A DNA stretch of 5,782 nucleotides, taken from Bermanella sp051277445 (lineage in GTDB: Bacteria > Pseudomonadota > Gammaproteobacteria > Pseudomonadales > Oceanobacteraceae). The notes below the pieces were generated by a model. That model was not told the DNA's origin. It searched no databases and was given only the letters and a program-made list of their open reading frames with translations. Below, in pieces: positions 1 through 5,471 of this stretch. The DNA lies in the NCBI GenBank assembly GCA_051277445.1, contig JBNMQC010000150.1, positions 1 to 5,782 on the forward strand, given 5' to 3'. Position numbers and translations under genes: made by a program. The first letter of the stretch is position 1. Each line of letters starts with the position of its first letter.

Positions 1-126
1 AACACCATCGCTTTCCAAGCGGCTTCAGACCTGATCTTCAAAGGTAAAGAGCAGCCTAGCGGTTACACCGAGCCTCTACTTCACGCTTACCGCTTGAAGT
101 TCAAAGAGATCAAAGGCATCAAATAA
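1..126 (+). CDS. glcB: Malate synthase G, C-terminal fragment
   Basis: This is the last 41 codons of a gene entering from the left, ending in TAA. The translation contains the block QPSGYTEPLLHAYRLKFK, preceded by NTIAFQAASDLIFKG. This matches the C-terminal end of malate synthase G, which characteristically has a (S/T)IAFxAAxxL...QPxGYTEPxLHxxRxxFK tail. The enzyme condenses glyoxylate with acetyl-CoA to malate in the cytoplasm, completing the glyoxylate shunt or glycolate use. Only the helical C-terminal plug is visible; the catalytic TIM barrel lies outside the window. The gene converges on the LysR gene and is followed by a hairpin terminator. The identification rests on remembered family sequence, not a search. 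Confidence 0.85.
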   Translation, partial: NTIAFQAASDLIFKGKEQPSGYTEPLLHAYRLKFKEIKGIK

Positions 127-143
127 TTCTTTGTAGCTTGAAT

Positions 144-172
144 AAAAAAACCCAGATTTTGCTGTTTTTTTT
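144..172. terminator. Bidirectional intrinsic terminator between convergent genes
   Basis: A run of seven A (144-150), CC, then a short CAG/CTG stem (153-155 with 162-164) around a 6-base loop, followed by eight T (165-172). The A and T runs can extend the stem, and on either strand the hairpin is followed by a T run. It sits 18 bases after the glcB stop and about 50 bases past the LysR stop, so it could end both transcripts. The GC core is short. A second AT-rich inverted repeat (173-181 with 194-203) follows. Confidence 0.5.
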
Positions 173-222
173 GCTTTAAAAATTTCCTAAAAGTATTTTA
201 AGCATCCATGATCAAATACATC

Positions 223-1110
223 TCACAGCTTAAGCCTAGGCTGAATATAATCTAAAAAAGCCGTGATGCGACTAGAAAGCCCCGTATTTCGATAGTACAC
301 CGCATGGATCAATTCCCGATTATTCGGCGAAACAATGCTGCCATCTAATACCTTAACCAAGCGACCCTTGCTAAGGTCTTCACGAATCATAAACTCTGAC
401 ATCAACGCTAATCCTTGCCCTGCTAGACACAGTTGACGAATGGTTTCACCACTACTACTAGTCAGTGCAATTGGCAGGTTAACTTGACCAGGCAGTGGCC
501 AGCGATTCAAATGGGGGGCATCTGCAAAACCAATAATCTGATGCTGCGCCAACGCATCTAATGCTTCAGGTCTTCCATGAGTCGCCAAATAAGAAGGCGA
601 AGCCACAATATGCAAAGGGCTGCGCCCTAGAAAACGAGCATGCAGGTTTGAATCCTGCAGGGCACCAATACGAATGGCAAGATCGGTCTTTCGCTCAATC
701 AAATCTATGATTTTTTCATTCGACACCAGCTCTAATTCTATTTGCGGATAAAGCTCACGAAAACCCGCTATTAAAGGCACCAATTGGTGCAGAATAAACG
801 GGGTAGCCGCATCTACTCTTAACTTCCCTAAAGGAATGCCTGCCTGTGTTCTGATGTTCTCTTCTGCTTCTGCCAGTTGATGCAGACCTTGCCTAACCTG
901 TTCAGTGAAAATGCGCCCTTCTTCAGTGAGCTCCAGCTTACGCGTGGTTCGGTTAAGGAGTGTGCTATTGAGGTCTTTTTCCAATCGGCTGACTGCGCGG
1001 GATACCTTGGCAACTTGAATATCCAGAATTCGAGCGGCAGCGGAAAAACTGCCGCTATCAATGACAGTTAACAGAATTTCAAGGTCTTCGGTACGGGATA
1101 TTATTGTCAT
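223..1110 (-). CDS. LysR-family transcriptional regulator (CrgA/DmlR-like)
   Basis: This 295-residue DNA-binding regulator has the normal length for the LysR family. The N-terminal winged helix-turn-helix spans about residues 8-65; the core is GSFSAAARILDIQVAKVSRA at 20-39, followed by SRLEKDLNSTLLNRTTRKLELTEEG. A linker helix (66-90) leads to the periplasmic-binding-protein-like effector domain (92-290), with the typical LRVDAATPF, DLAIRIGAL and LHIVASPSYL segments. Those segments resemble the CrgA/DmlR branch. ATG at 1110 is chosen because it places the HTH normally, although there is no good ribosome binding site before it. It is divergent from the MFS exporter at 1202, so it most likely controls that gene and itself. 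The effector is unknown. Confidence 0.93.
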   Translation of the reverse strand: MTIISRTEDLEILLTVIDSGSFSAAARILDIQVAKVSRAVSRLEKDLNSTLLNRTTRKLELTEEGRIFTEQVRQGLHQLAEAEENIRTQAGIPLGKLRVDAATPFILHQLVPLIAGFRELYPQIELELVSNEKIIDLIERKTDLAIRIGALQDSNLHARFLGRSPLHIVASPSYLATHGRPEALDALAQHQIIGFADAPHLNRWPLPGQVNLPIALTSSSGETIRQLCLAGQGLALMSEFMIREDLSKGRLVKVLDGSIVSPNNRELIHAVYYRNTGLSSRITAFLDYIQPRLKL

Positions 1111-1201
1111 AAATGTAAAGGTATTTTGTTACTAATGCTGTTTTTGTAAAAGATAGCAATAGGCATACTCCGCTGCAACACAACTAAGCAAGGATATTGA
1201 A
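1111..1201. promoter_or_regulatory. Divergent LysR/MFS control region
   Basis: These 91 bases separate the divergent start codons and must carry both promoters. A dyad TTAC (1129-1132) / GTAA (1146-1149) with a 13-base gap is a possible LysR-type operator, although the classical form is T-N11-A with a shorter gap. CATACT at 1164-1169 is a passable -10 for the exporter. AAGGA at 1190-1194, seven bases before the ATG, is a good ribosome binding site for the exporter. Promoter and operator placement is tentative. Confidence 0.4.
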
Positions 1202-2377
1202 ATGCCTATCGCCCTATTCGCGCTGACACTCAGCGCATTTGCAATCGGTACCACCGAGTTCGTGATTGTCGGCCTGGTGCCTACCATCGCCCAAGACTTA
1301 GGGGTTTCCCTTCCATCCGCAGGGTTGCTCGTGAGCCTTTATGCCCTAGGCGTCGCCATTGGTGCCCCAGTATTAACCGCTTTGACGGGTCGCTGGCAGC
1401 GTAAACATGTTTTGATCGCTGTCATGTCATTATTCGTAGTGGGTAACCTGCTGGCTTGGATGGCTCCAAGCTACAGTTCGTTGATTACTGCGCGTATCTT
1501 AACTGGCCTAGCCCACGGGGTGTTCTTCTCCATTGGCTCAACCATCGCAACCAGCCTGGTTCCCCGCGAAAAAGAAGCCAGCGCCATTGCCATCATGTTT
1601 ACCGGCCTTACGGTTGCGCTTGTCACAGGGGTTCCTCTTGGCACTTGGATTGGACAAAACTTTGGCTGGCGTGCAACCTTTTTGGTCGTGGCGGTTTTAG
1701 GACTTATCGCACTGATCGGCAGCGCGCTGCTGGTACCTAAAAACATGAAACAAGCAGCTCCTGCGCGCATCTCCCAACAGTTAAGCGTACTGACTCAACC
1801 CCGCCTACTATTGGTGTATGCCATGACGGCAGTGGGTTATGGTGGCACCTTTACTGTATTCACCTTCTTGGCCCCAATTTTAGAACAAATATCCGGTTTT
1901 CAATCCAGTGCCATTGCTCTGATCATGTTGGTTTACGGTGTCTCGGTTGCCATTGGTAATATCTGTGGTGGCCGCATGGCTGACCGTCTAGGGCCAATCA
2001 AAGCCCTGCAGATCATCTTTACGGCTCTAGCCCTTGTGCTGTTAGCGTTTACCTTTACGGCCGGTAATCAAATTGCCGCTGTCATCACCATCTTAATTTG
2101 GGGTGCCTTTGCCTTCGGCAATGTGCCTGGCTTGCAAGTCTACGTGGTGCAACTGGCAGAAAAATACACACCTCACGCGGTTGATGTGGCATCAGGTTTA
2201 AATATCGCAGCGTTCAATGTGGGGATTGCACTGGGATCACTCCTAGGCGGCATGATCATAGAAAAGATGACACTCATGGATACCGCCTGGATTGCCGCTT
2301 TGATCGTAGCACTGGCATTGGTTTTGACTCGCCTATCCGGCTTTCTCGACAAGCGTGACCAACTGCAGGCTCTCTAA
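1202..2377 (+). CDS. MFS efflux transporter, DHA1 AraJ/YdhP-like
   Basis: This 391-residue inner-membrane protein has about 12 hydrophobic segments, typical for a 12-helix drug:H+ antiporter 1 exporter. The N terminus, FAIGTTEFVIVGLVPTIAQD (13-32), is the signature of the AraJ/YdhP/YdeA group. A degenerate motif A (GAPVLTALTGRWQRKHV, 54-70) sits between helices 2 and 3. Helix 4 contains ARILTGLAHGVFFSIGS (97-113). The antiporter-type motif C region is GLTVALVTGVPLGTWIG (135-151), and GGRMADRLGPIKAL (256-269) is the motif A-like loop of the second half. It probably exports a small molecule by proton exchange, under the divergent LysR regulator. The substrate cannot be read from sequence; sugars, purines or drugs are all known in this group. 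Confidence 0.93.
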   Translation: MPIALFALTLSAFAIGTTEFVIVGLVPTIAQDLGVSLPSAGLLVSLYALGVAIGAPVLTALTGRWQRKHVLIAVMSLFVVGNLLAWMAPSYSSLITARILTGLAHGVFFSIGSTIATSLVPREKEASAIAIMFTGLTVALVTGVPLGTWIGQNFGWRATFLVVAVLGLIALIGSALLVPKNMKQAAPARISQQLSVLTQPRLLLVYAMTAVGYGGTFTVFTFLAPILEQISGFQSSAIALIMLVYGVSVAIGNICGGRMADRLGPIKALQIIFTALALVLLAFTFTAGNQIAAVITILIWGAFAFGNVPGLQVYVVQLAEKYTPHAVDVASGLNIAAFNVGIALGSLLGGMIIEKMTLMDTAWIAALIVALALVLTRLSGFLDKRDQLQAL

Positions 2378-2387
2378 ATACAAACTT

Positions 2388-2410
2388 AAAAGGCAAGGCT
2401 TTGTCTTGCC
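2388..2410 (-). terminator. Hairpin after MFS gene, terminator-like on the minus strand
   Basis: GGCAAG (2392-2397) pairs with CTTGCC (2405-2410) around a 7-base loop. On the plus strand there is no T run after it. On the minus strand it is followed by TTTT (2391-2388), so it looks more like a stop for leftward transcription. It begins 15 bases after the exporter stop codon and may still trim the exporter mRNA. Confidence 0.4.
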
Positions 2411-2599
2411 CAAGAGTTGATCGCAAGAATATACAAAAACGGACTAGGGTGGCGTCTCTATTAGTGTTGAACGACCACTAGATAATGACAGGCCCACAAA
2501 CGATAAGGCCAACCCTGACTCCGCTTATCCACCCATTGCAAAATATATAGCTGGGCATTAATCAGAAACTGACAGGGTTACTAAAAAACACATCACCAC

Positions 2600-2634
2600 A
2601 AAAAAAGCCCTGTTAAAAATAACAGAGCTTTCTT
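2600..2634. terminator. Bidirectional intrinsic terminator
   Basis: GCCCTGTTA (2607-2615) pairs with TAACAGAGC (2620-2628) with one mismatch around an AAAA loop. On the plus strand TTTCTT follows; on the minus strand seven T follow (complement of 2606-2600). It lies about 86 bases past the stop of the minus-strand membrane protein gene and fits as its terminator. It also backs up the exporter gene coming from the other side. Confidence 0.8.
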
Positions 2635-2713
2635 AAAGGCGATATTTAGCTTTTTACGTATTCTGTGCAGTCACAAACCTGACCGCACAGCAATCAAGTC
2701 CATACGCGATACA

Positions 2714-3589
2714 TTACGCGGATACGGCTTGTGGTGAAGCAATTGTTTTCTGTTCGCTTTCTTCTTCACGCCACTCGTTGATGTTTGATTCAATAAAGAA
2801 AAACGCCACCAACCAAAGTGCCGCATCCCAGAAATCCACAAACTCACCATCAACCCACCAAAATACCGCCGCTGAAAATAGCACAAGATATAAAGAGAGA
2901 TTCAGAACACGGGTGACCAAAAATAGCTTGGATGATAACTTATGCTTAACCTGCAAACGCACCTGTGCTTCAATCACAAGTACAACAATGATCCATGCTA
3001 GCGCATTGGCCACATCAATTGTGGCCAGCCATTGCGCTTCTGCTAGCGCCACAGCATCAGTATAAGTGCCTTCATTCAAAGCAAATAATTCGCTGCCAGC
3101 AGCAAGACCGGCGCAGTTTTCAGCCGTGATGGTTTCAAAGCTATCTAAGCTGTCCATAAACGCGGCCCCAGTATAACTGCATAAGTCGCCAGACACGTAA
3201 TACGGCAGCTCAGGTGTAAGCAAGGTTAAGCCTTGTAGCCCTGCATATTGTTCGATGTAACCATAAGACGCATAAACAACCAGGGCAATACACAATATAC
3301 GAAAAGCATGAATCGTACGGCCAATGGTTTTTGTGTAAGCGTGATCTGGAATGGTGTAGGTTTCCAGCTCAAACATTAATAACAGTCCTAACCAAGCAGC
3401 CGTATCAATCGTGGCAGGAAACGCTTCTATTAAATTTGAAAAAGTCAGCCCGTCTTTAAACATAAACGCTAACGCGTCATATTCTTCACCAAAAAAAACA
3501 AACAGATTCGCCGACAATAAAATATAGACGCTGTATTTGAAAATCTGAAAAGGGGAAAAATAGTGCTGCATGGATGAAGCAGATTGCAT
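2714..3589 (-). CDS. Uncharacterised six-helix membrane protein with threefold W-x7-E repeat
   Basis: I do not recognise this family. With ATG at 3589 it has 291 residues. Hydrophobic helices lie at about 17-33, 60-77, 94-110, 191-208, 225-244 and 250-268. Helices 1, 3 and 5 follow a basic residue (K18, R97, R227) and end in acidic loops. Helices 2, 4 and 6 each carry a Trp exactly eight residues before a Glu at the cytoplasmic end: W66/E74, W199/E207, W259/E267. This suggests three repeated helical hairpins with both termini inside. The large outer loop (111-190) has two cysteines (C137, C159) that could form a disulphide. The tail (270-291) is hydrophilic. The frame can extend to a TTG at 3625, but that codon lies inside a perfect palindrome with no ribosome binding site, so ATG 3589 (AAGAG upstream) is preferred. 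Function unknown. Confidence 0.8.
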   Translation of the reverse strand: MQSASSMQHYFSPFQIFKYSVYILLSANLFVFFGEEYDALAFMFKDGLTFSNLIEAFPATIDTAAWLGLLLMFELETYTIPDHAYTKTIGRTIHAFRILCIALVVYASYGYIEQYAGLQGLTLLTPELPYYVSGDLCSYTGAAFMDSLDSFETITAENCAGLAAGSELFALNEGTYTDAVALAEAQWLATIDVANALAWIIVVLVIEAQVRLQVKHKLSSKLFLVTRVLNLSLYLVLFSAAVFWWVDGEFVDFWDAALWLVAFFFIESNINEWREEESEQKTIASPQAVSA

Positions 3590-3618
3590 AAATAAATTTT
3601 CTCTTATTTTTGTAATTA

Positions 3619-3635
3619 AGCGCAAACATTGCGCT
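3619..3635. repeat. Perfect palindromic hairpin in the leader of the membrane gene
   Basis: AGCGCAA (3619-3625) pairs perfectly with TTGCGCT (3629-3635) around ACA. It lies about 30 bases before the ATG at 3589. It could be an operator or an mRNA leader hairpin. Another inverted repeat, GCGGC (3679-3683) with GCCGC (3690-3694), lies further upstream. Confidence 0.45.
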
Positions 3636-3734
3636 GAATGCTCAGGGGCTGAACAAACAATTTATGTGTCAAATACCAGCGGCAATATGGCCGCATACCG
3701 TATAAAAACCCACATCCCTATTAGATTCCTACTG

Positions 3735-3765
3735 ATTATAAAGCAGGAGGTTATATGACTGTCTA
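3735..3765 (-). promoter_or_regulatory. Candidate promoter for the membrane protein gene
   Basis: On the minus strand there is a perfect TATAAT -10 (3740-3735). A TAGACA -35 (3765-3760) matches consensus at five of six bases, but the 19-base gap is longer than ideal. Transcription would start near 3728, giving a leader of about 140 bases that contains both inverted repeats. Confidence 0.3.
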
Positions 3766-3949
3766 TACCCGCAAAGGGATACGCATTAGGGGGTAGATAA
3801 ATCGAATGAATCTGACGTTTAGATGGGTAAAGCCACTGTAAACAGACACCCAGTACTTAGGTGTAACAGCCCATATGAACCCAAAAATTATCGAACAATG
3901 AGAGGTTTCGCATTGAATGCTTGGCTTTGGAGAACTATAACAAAGCAGG

Positions 3950-3973
3950 TATAACCGTTAGACATTGGTTATA
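3950..3973. repeat. TATAACC/GGTTATA inverted repeat, possible collapsed attC
   Basis: TATAACC (3950-3956) and GGTTATA (3967-3973) form a perfect 7-base stem around a 10-base loop, starting 10 bases past the GFA stop codon. On the minus strand the arms read as R-box-like ATATAAC and GTTATAC, the latter identical to the R' box of the attC at 5466. The loop itself contains GTCTAAC on the minus strand, a perfect RYYYAAC box. No L boxes are present, so this is not a working attC by eye. It may be a deleted or decayed site ending the GFA cassette. Confidence 0.3.
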
Positions 3974-3982
3974 TTATGGTAG

Positions 3983-4384
3983 CTAATCAGGTAGGCCCTC
4001 GAACGTTGGTAGGTCCCCTAACCCCTCATCCCAACCAGCTTTGCTGGATGAAAAAATGTGCGCGGTTGGCGCAATCGTTATTTCAGTGTCTAAGCACCCT
4101 GCGGGAACAACGAGCAAGTTAGGCATCTGAGTGCTTGGCAATGCTGAACCACACAGCCTACAAAAGCTCTTGCTATGATGAGTGCCCATAAGCGTAAAAG
4201 AAGCCACATCATCCGCACCAGACAGCCAGACCAATTTAGCAGACTGCGAGAACAGGTTTGCCCCATGAGCCGAACCCGTATCTTTCTGGCAATATTGACA
4301 ATGGCACAGGTAAAAGTGATCAAAGTCACCTTTTACCTCAAAGCTCACAGTGCCACACAAACAAGAACCTATGTAATTGCTCAT
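3983..4384 (-). CDS. GFA / CENP-V family zinc protein
   Basis: This 133-residue protein is of normal length for the family. Zinc-binding cysteines are plain: GSCLCGTVSFEV (C8, C10), LCHCQYC (C27, C29, C32) and FCRLCGS (C75, C78). A conserved PAGCLD (C97) and the family-typical tail HIFSSSKAGWDEGLGDLP follow. Family members include glutathione-dependent formaldehyde-activating enzyme, but most have no proven substrate, so formaldehyde chemistry is only one option. The start at 4384 is set by AGGAGGGG five bases upstream; the reading frame extends further to a TTG at 4435, which would begin in the preceding attC-like segment and is rejected. As a short minus-strand gene starting about 40 bases after a candidate cassette junction, it fits the pattern of an integron cassette gene. 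Confidence 0.88.
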   Translation of the reverse strand: MSNYIGSCLCGTVSFEVKGDFDHFYLCHCQYCQKDTGSAHGANLFSQSAKLVWLSGADDVASFTLMGTHHSKSFCRLCGSALPSTQMPNLLVVPAGCLDTEITIAPTAHIFSSSKAGWDEGLGDLPTFEGLPD

Positions 4385-4389
4385 CAAAA

Positions 4390-4397
4390 CCCCTCCT
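4390..4397 (-). promoter_or_regulatory. Strong ribosome binding site deciding the GFA start
   Basis: AGGAGGGG on the minus strand, with five bases before ATG at 4384. It rules out the upstream TTG start in the same frame. Confidence 0.85.
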
Positions 4398-4417
4398 ATG
4401 CTTAATGGATGAACTAC

Positions 4418-4480
4418 ACACAACGCCCCAAGCAAACTATTTCGTACTACCTTGGATTATTCCAGGCATTTAGTTAACAT
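4418..4480 (-). other. Degenerate attC candidate before the GFA gene
   Basis: On the minus strand GGGGC is followed by GTTGTGT (4424-4418), which resembles the R' boxes of this array if GTTRTRY is allowed. About 55 bases earlier is TGTTAAC (4479-4473), adjacent to a stop codon as R'' boxes often are. Between them CCAAG and CTTGG can pair, but the two halves do not form the full R-L-L-R symmetry of the other sites. It may be a decayed site or a coincidence. Its main support is position, just before a gene with its own strong ribosome binding site. Confidence 0.3.
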
Positions 4481-4646
4481 TTCGGGATATAAAGTGATCC
4501 AGCTCAGATACTGATTTGATAATGTACAATGACTTTCTATCCGACAGTGCTTCTAATCTGACCGTAAAATCATCATTCCAGAATTTTGGGCAAAGCCGTA
4601 AAACGTTATAACTTTCAAGCGTACCTTTTAGAAGCCTCTTTGTCAC
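4470..4646 (-). CDS. Small hypothetical cassette protein, 58 residues
   Basis: This frame starts with GTG at 4646 and ends with TAA at 4470. It begins MTKRLLKGTLESYNVLRL and ends SVSELDHFISRNVN, with CPKFWNDDFTVRLEAL in the middle. The balance of charged and hydrophobic residues looks like a folded protein. An upstream in-frame TAG at 4655-4653 makes GTG the first usable start; only a weak AGTGG lies before it. It reads in the same direction as the other array genes. Its stop codon directly follows a TTAAC box, as is common in integron cassettes where the stop abuts the attC. No family is recognised. A plus-strand frame (4586-4810) overlaps it but reads through an attC and is less likely. Confidence 0.45.
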   Translation of the reverse strand: MTKRLLKGTLESYNVLRLCPKFWNDDFTVRLEALSDRKSLYIIKSVSELDHFISRNVN

Positions 4647-4693
4647 AAACCACTAGCTTGTTATCTATGGCAAATCAAAATAAACCAGTGTAT

Positions 4694-4712
4694 CAGCGGC
4701 TTCCAACCGCTG
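4694..4712. repeat. Short perfect inverted repeat
   Basis: CAGCGG (4694-4699) and CCGCTG (4707-4712) pair around a 7-base loop, extendable by one T-A pair. There is no T run on either side, so it is not an intrinsic terminator. It lies 26 bases inside the cassette junction, upstream of the 58-codon frame, and may act in the leader. Confidence 0.35.
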
Positions 4713-4737
4713 AAGAATTGCGCTTATTGGTCAACTT

Positions 4738-4806
4738 GCATAACGCCCTGCTCTGGGGCAAACCGGAGCGCAGCGTAGGTTTGTCCCTAGTAGCAGATTG
4801 TTATAC
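4738..4806 (-). other. Integron attC recombination site
   Basis: On the minus strand R'' is GTATAAC (4806-4800) and R' is GTTATGC (4744-4738). Folding the halves gives R''/R' pairing at six of seven bases, an unpaired 3-base spacer (AAT opposite GGC), a CTGCT/AGCAG L stem, then GGG/CCC and CAAACC/GGTTTG. Two extra A on the 5' half stay unpaired: one after CTGCT, one before CAAACC. Extrahelical bases on the L'' side are a hallmark of attC and set strand choice. Total length is 69 bases, within the known range. The stop codon TAA of the nuclease-like gene lies inside R''. The expected crossover is between G4744 and T4743. Confidence 0.85.
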
Positions 4807-5471
4807 GTGAACACCCTGCGCCTCCATGAACCAAAAATTACCGTACTGCACCCAGTTTAGAGTGTACGATTTTGTAAGACAAATATTCACCGGCTTACCA
4901 CCAATTGGGGTTGTCAGATTTACTGGGCCAAAAACTGCGCCGTGTGAAATGTCGTAATCCCAACACTTAGCATTTTTATTTTTCGGACTCACCAATCTTT
5001 GTAAATCGTTCATTACTAGCGAAACACCTTCTTGAGCAATGCCTGATATGACATATTGCTCTAGAAGATAGAAATCTTCGTACACATCCTTCATGAATAT
5101 ATCGGTAGCGCCTCGGTTACCACCTGAGGCAGCCAAAGTTCGATAGCACTTCATTTCTATCGCTATGACGTGCTTTTGATCTCCAAACTCGCCCTTAAAG
5201 AGCAAATCAATTTCTCGGCTACGACCATTTACCTGAACGCCTGTTTCTAATTCAATTTCAAAATTCTCATTTTCATGAAATGTAATCAGCGGCATTAGTT
5301 GCTGAAGGACATATGCGTACTGAAGCTGCATTGATGCTTCTTTATTTATTGGAATAAGACCATTTCCAACTTTCCGGGAGAGCATAATCCAGCTTAGATT
5401 TACCGCAGCTCTCATTCTCTCGGAAAAACTTTCAGCTTCAATATTTGGCACTATTTATCCTTTACGTATAA
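4744..5471 (-). mobile_element. Integron gene cassette carrying nuclease-like gene
   Basis: This 728-bp unit is bounded by the crossover points of the two well-formed attC sites (after G5472 and after G4744 on the minus strand). It holds one gene and its own attC, the classic cassette layout. The ribosome binding site lies within the first 14 bases and the gene ends inside the attC, so almost no space is wasted. There is no obvious internal promoter. Confidence 0.8.
4801..5451 (-). CDS. PD-(D/E)XK nuclease-like cassette protein
   Basis: This 216-residue protein fits the core order of a PD-(D/E)XK nuclease fold. A helix lies at about 37-55 (KEASMQLQYAYVLQQL). Strand FEIELETGVQV (64-74) follows, then REIDLLFKG (79-87) with D82, and HVIAIEMKCYR (94-104) giving E99-x-K101. 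A long helix, TDIFMKDVYEDFYLLEQYV (116-134), and strand GVSLVMND (142-149) complete the core. The predicted catalytic set is D82, E99 and K101, cutting nucleic acid with a divalent metal. The C-terminal 60 residues are not recognised and might bind the target. The start is GTG at 5451 with AAAGGA six bases upstream; the TAA lies in the attC. Being a lone nuclease-like domain in a cassette, a phage-defence role is possible but inferred. The fold assignment is by motif only. Confidence 0.75.
   Translation of the reverse strand: MPNIEAESFSERMRAAVNLSWIMLSRKVGNGLIPINKEASMQLQYAYVLQQLMPLITFHENENFEIELETGVQVNGRSREIDLLFKGEFGDQKHVIAIEMKCYRTLAASGGNRGATDIFMKDVYEDFYLLEQYVISGIAQEGVSLVMNDLQRLVSPKNKNAKCWDYDISHGAVFGPVNLTTPIGGKPVNICLTKSYTLNWVQYGNFWFMEAQGVHV

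Larger units (their letters stand above)
2378..2713. other. Intergenic region between convergent genes
   Basis: This stretch of about 336 bases has no gene I can support. It contains two hairpin terminators (2388-2410 and 2600-2634). A 38-codon open frame on the minus strand (2461-2577) lacks an ATG start; its translation is protein-like and could be a gene remnant. No repeats, attC sites or RNA genes were recognised here. Confidence 0.6.
3590..3982. other. Non-coding region between membrane gene and cassette array
   Basis: No convincing gene is present in about 390 bases. It holds two short inverted repeats near the membrane gene (3619-3635, 3679-3694), a possible minus-strand promoter (3735-3765), and a plus-strand AGGAGG followed by a 13-codon frame (3755-3796). 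At 3950-3973 there is a TATAACC/GGTTATA inverted repeat next to the GFA gene. The minus-strand frame from ATG 3965 stops at 3888, stays open to about 3820 after one stop, and is hydrophobic; it might be a decayed small gene. The region probably spans the distal boundary of the integron array. Confidence 0.5.

Noticed and set aside
1471..1770. Open frames on both strands inside the exporter gene
   Set aside because: They are shadows of the MFS reading frame with unusual composition and no start signals.
2714..3589. Membrane protein gene as a further integron cassette
   Set aside because: No attC follows its stop codon; instead there is an ordinary intrinsic terminator, and the gene has its own candidate promoter.
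3590..3625. Upstream TTG extension of the membrane protein
   Set aside because: TTG lies in a perfect palindrome, no ribosome binding site precedes it, and ATG 3589 leaves the first helix intact.
3644..3672. Perfect TTGACA -35 on the minus strand (3672-3667)
   Set aside because: Seventeen bases downstream is GCCCCT, not a -10, so it is unlikely to be a promoter for the membrane gene.
3570..3758. Plus-strand 62-codon frame overlapping the start of the membrane gene
   Set aside because: It is antisense to the real start region, lacks a ribosome binding site and runs through two inverted repeats.
4090..4405. Open frames overlapping the GFA gene in other frames
   Set aside because: The GFA frame has family-typical cysteine motifs; the others have no recognisable features.
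4385..4435. Upstream extension of the GFA protein
   Set aside because: It starts with TTG in the attC-like segment, and AGGAGGGG before ATG 4384 marks the true start.
4586..4810. Plus-strand 74-codon open frame (TTG start)
   Set aside because: Its last third is simply the attC at 4738-4806 read backwards, it begins with TTG without a ribosome binding site, and it opposes all array genes.
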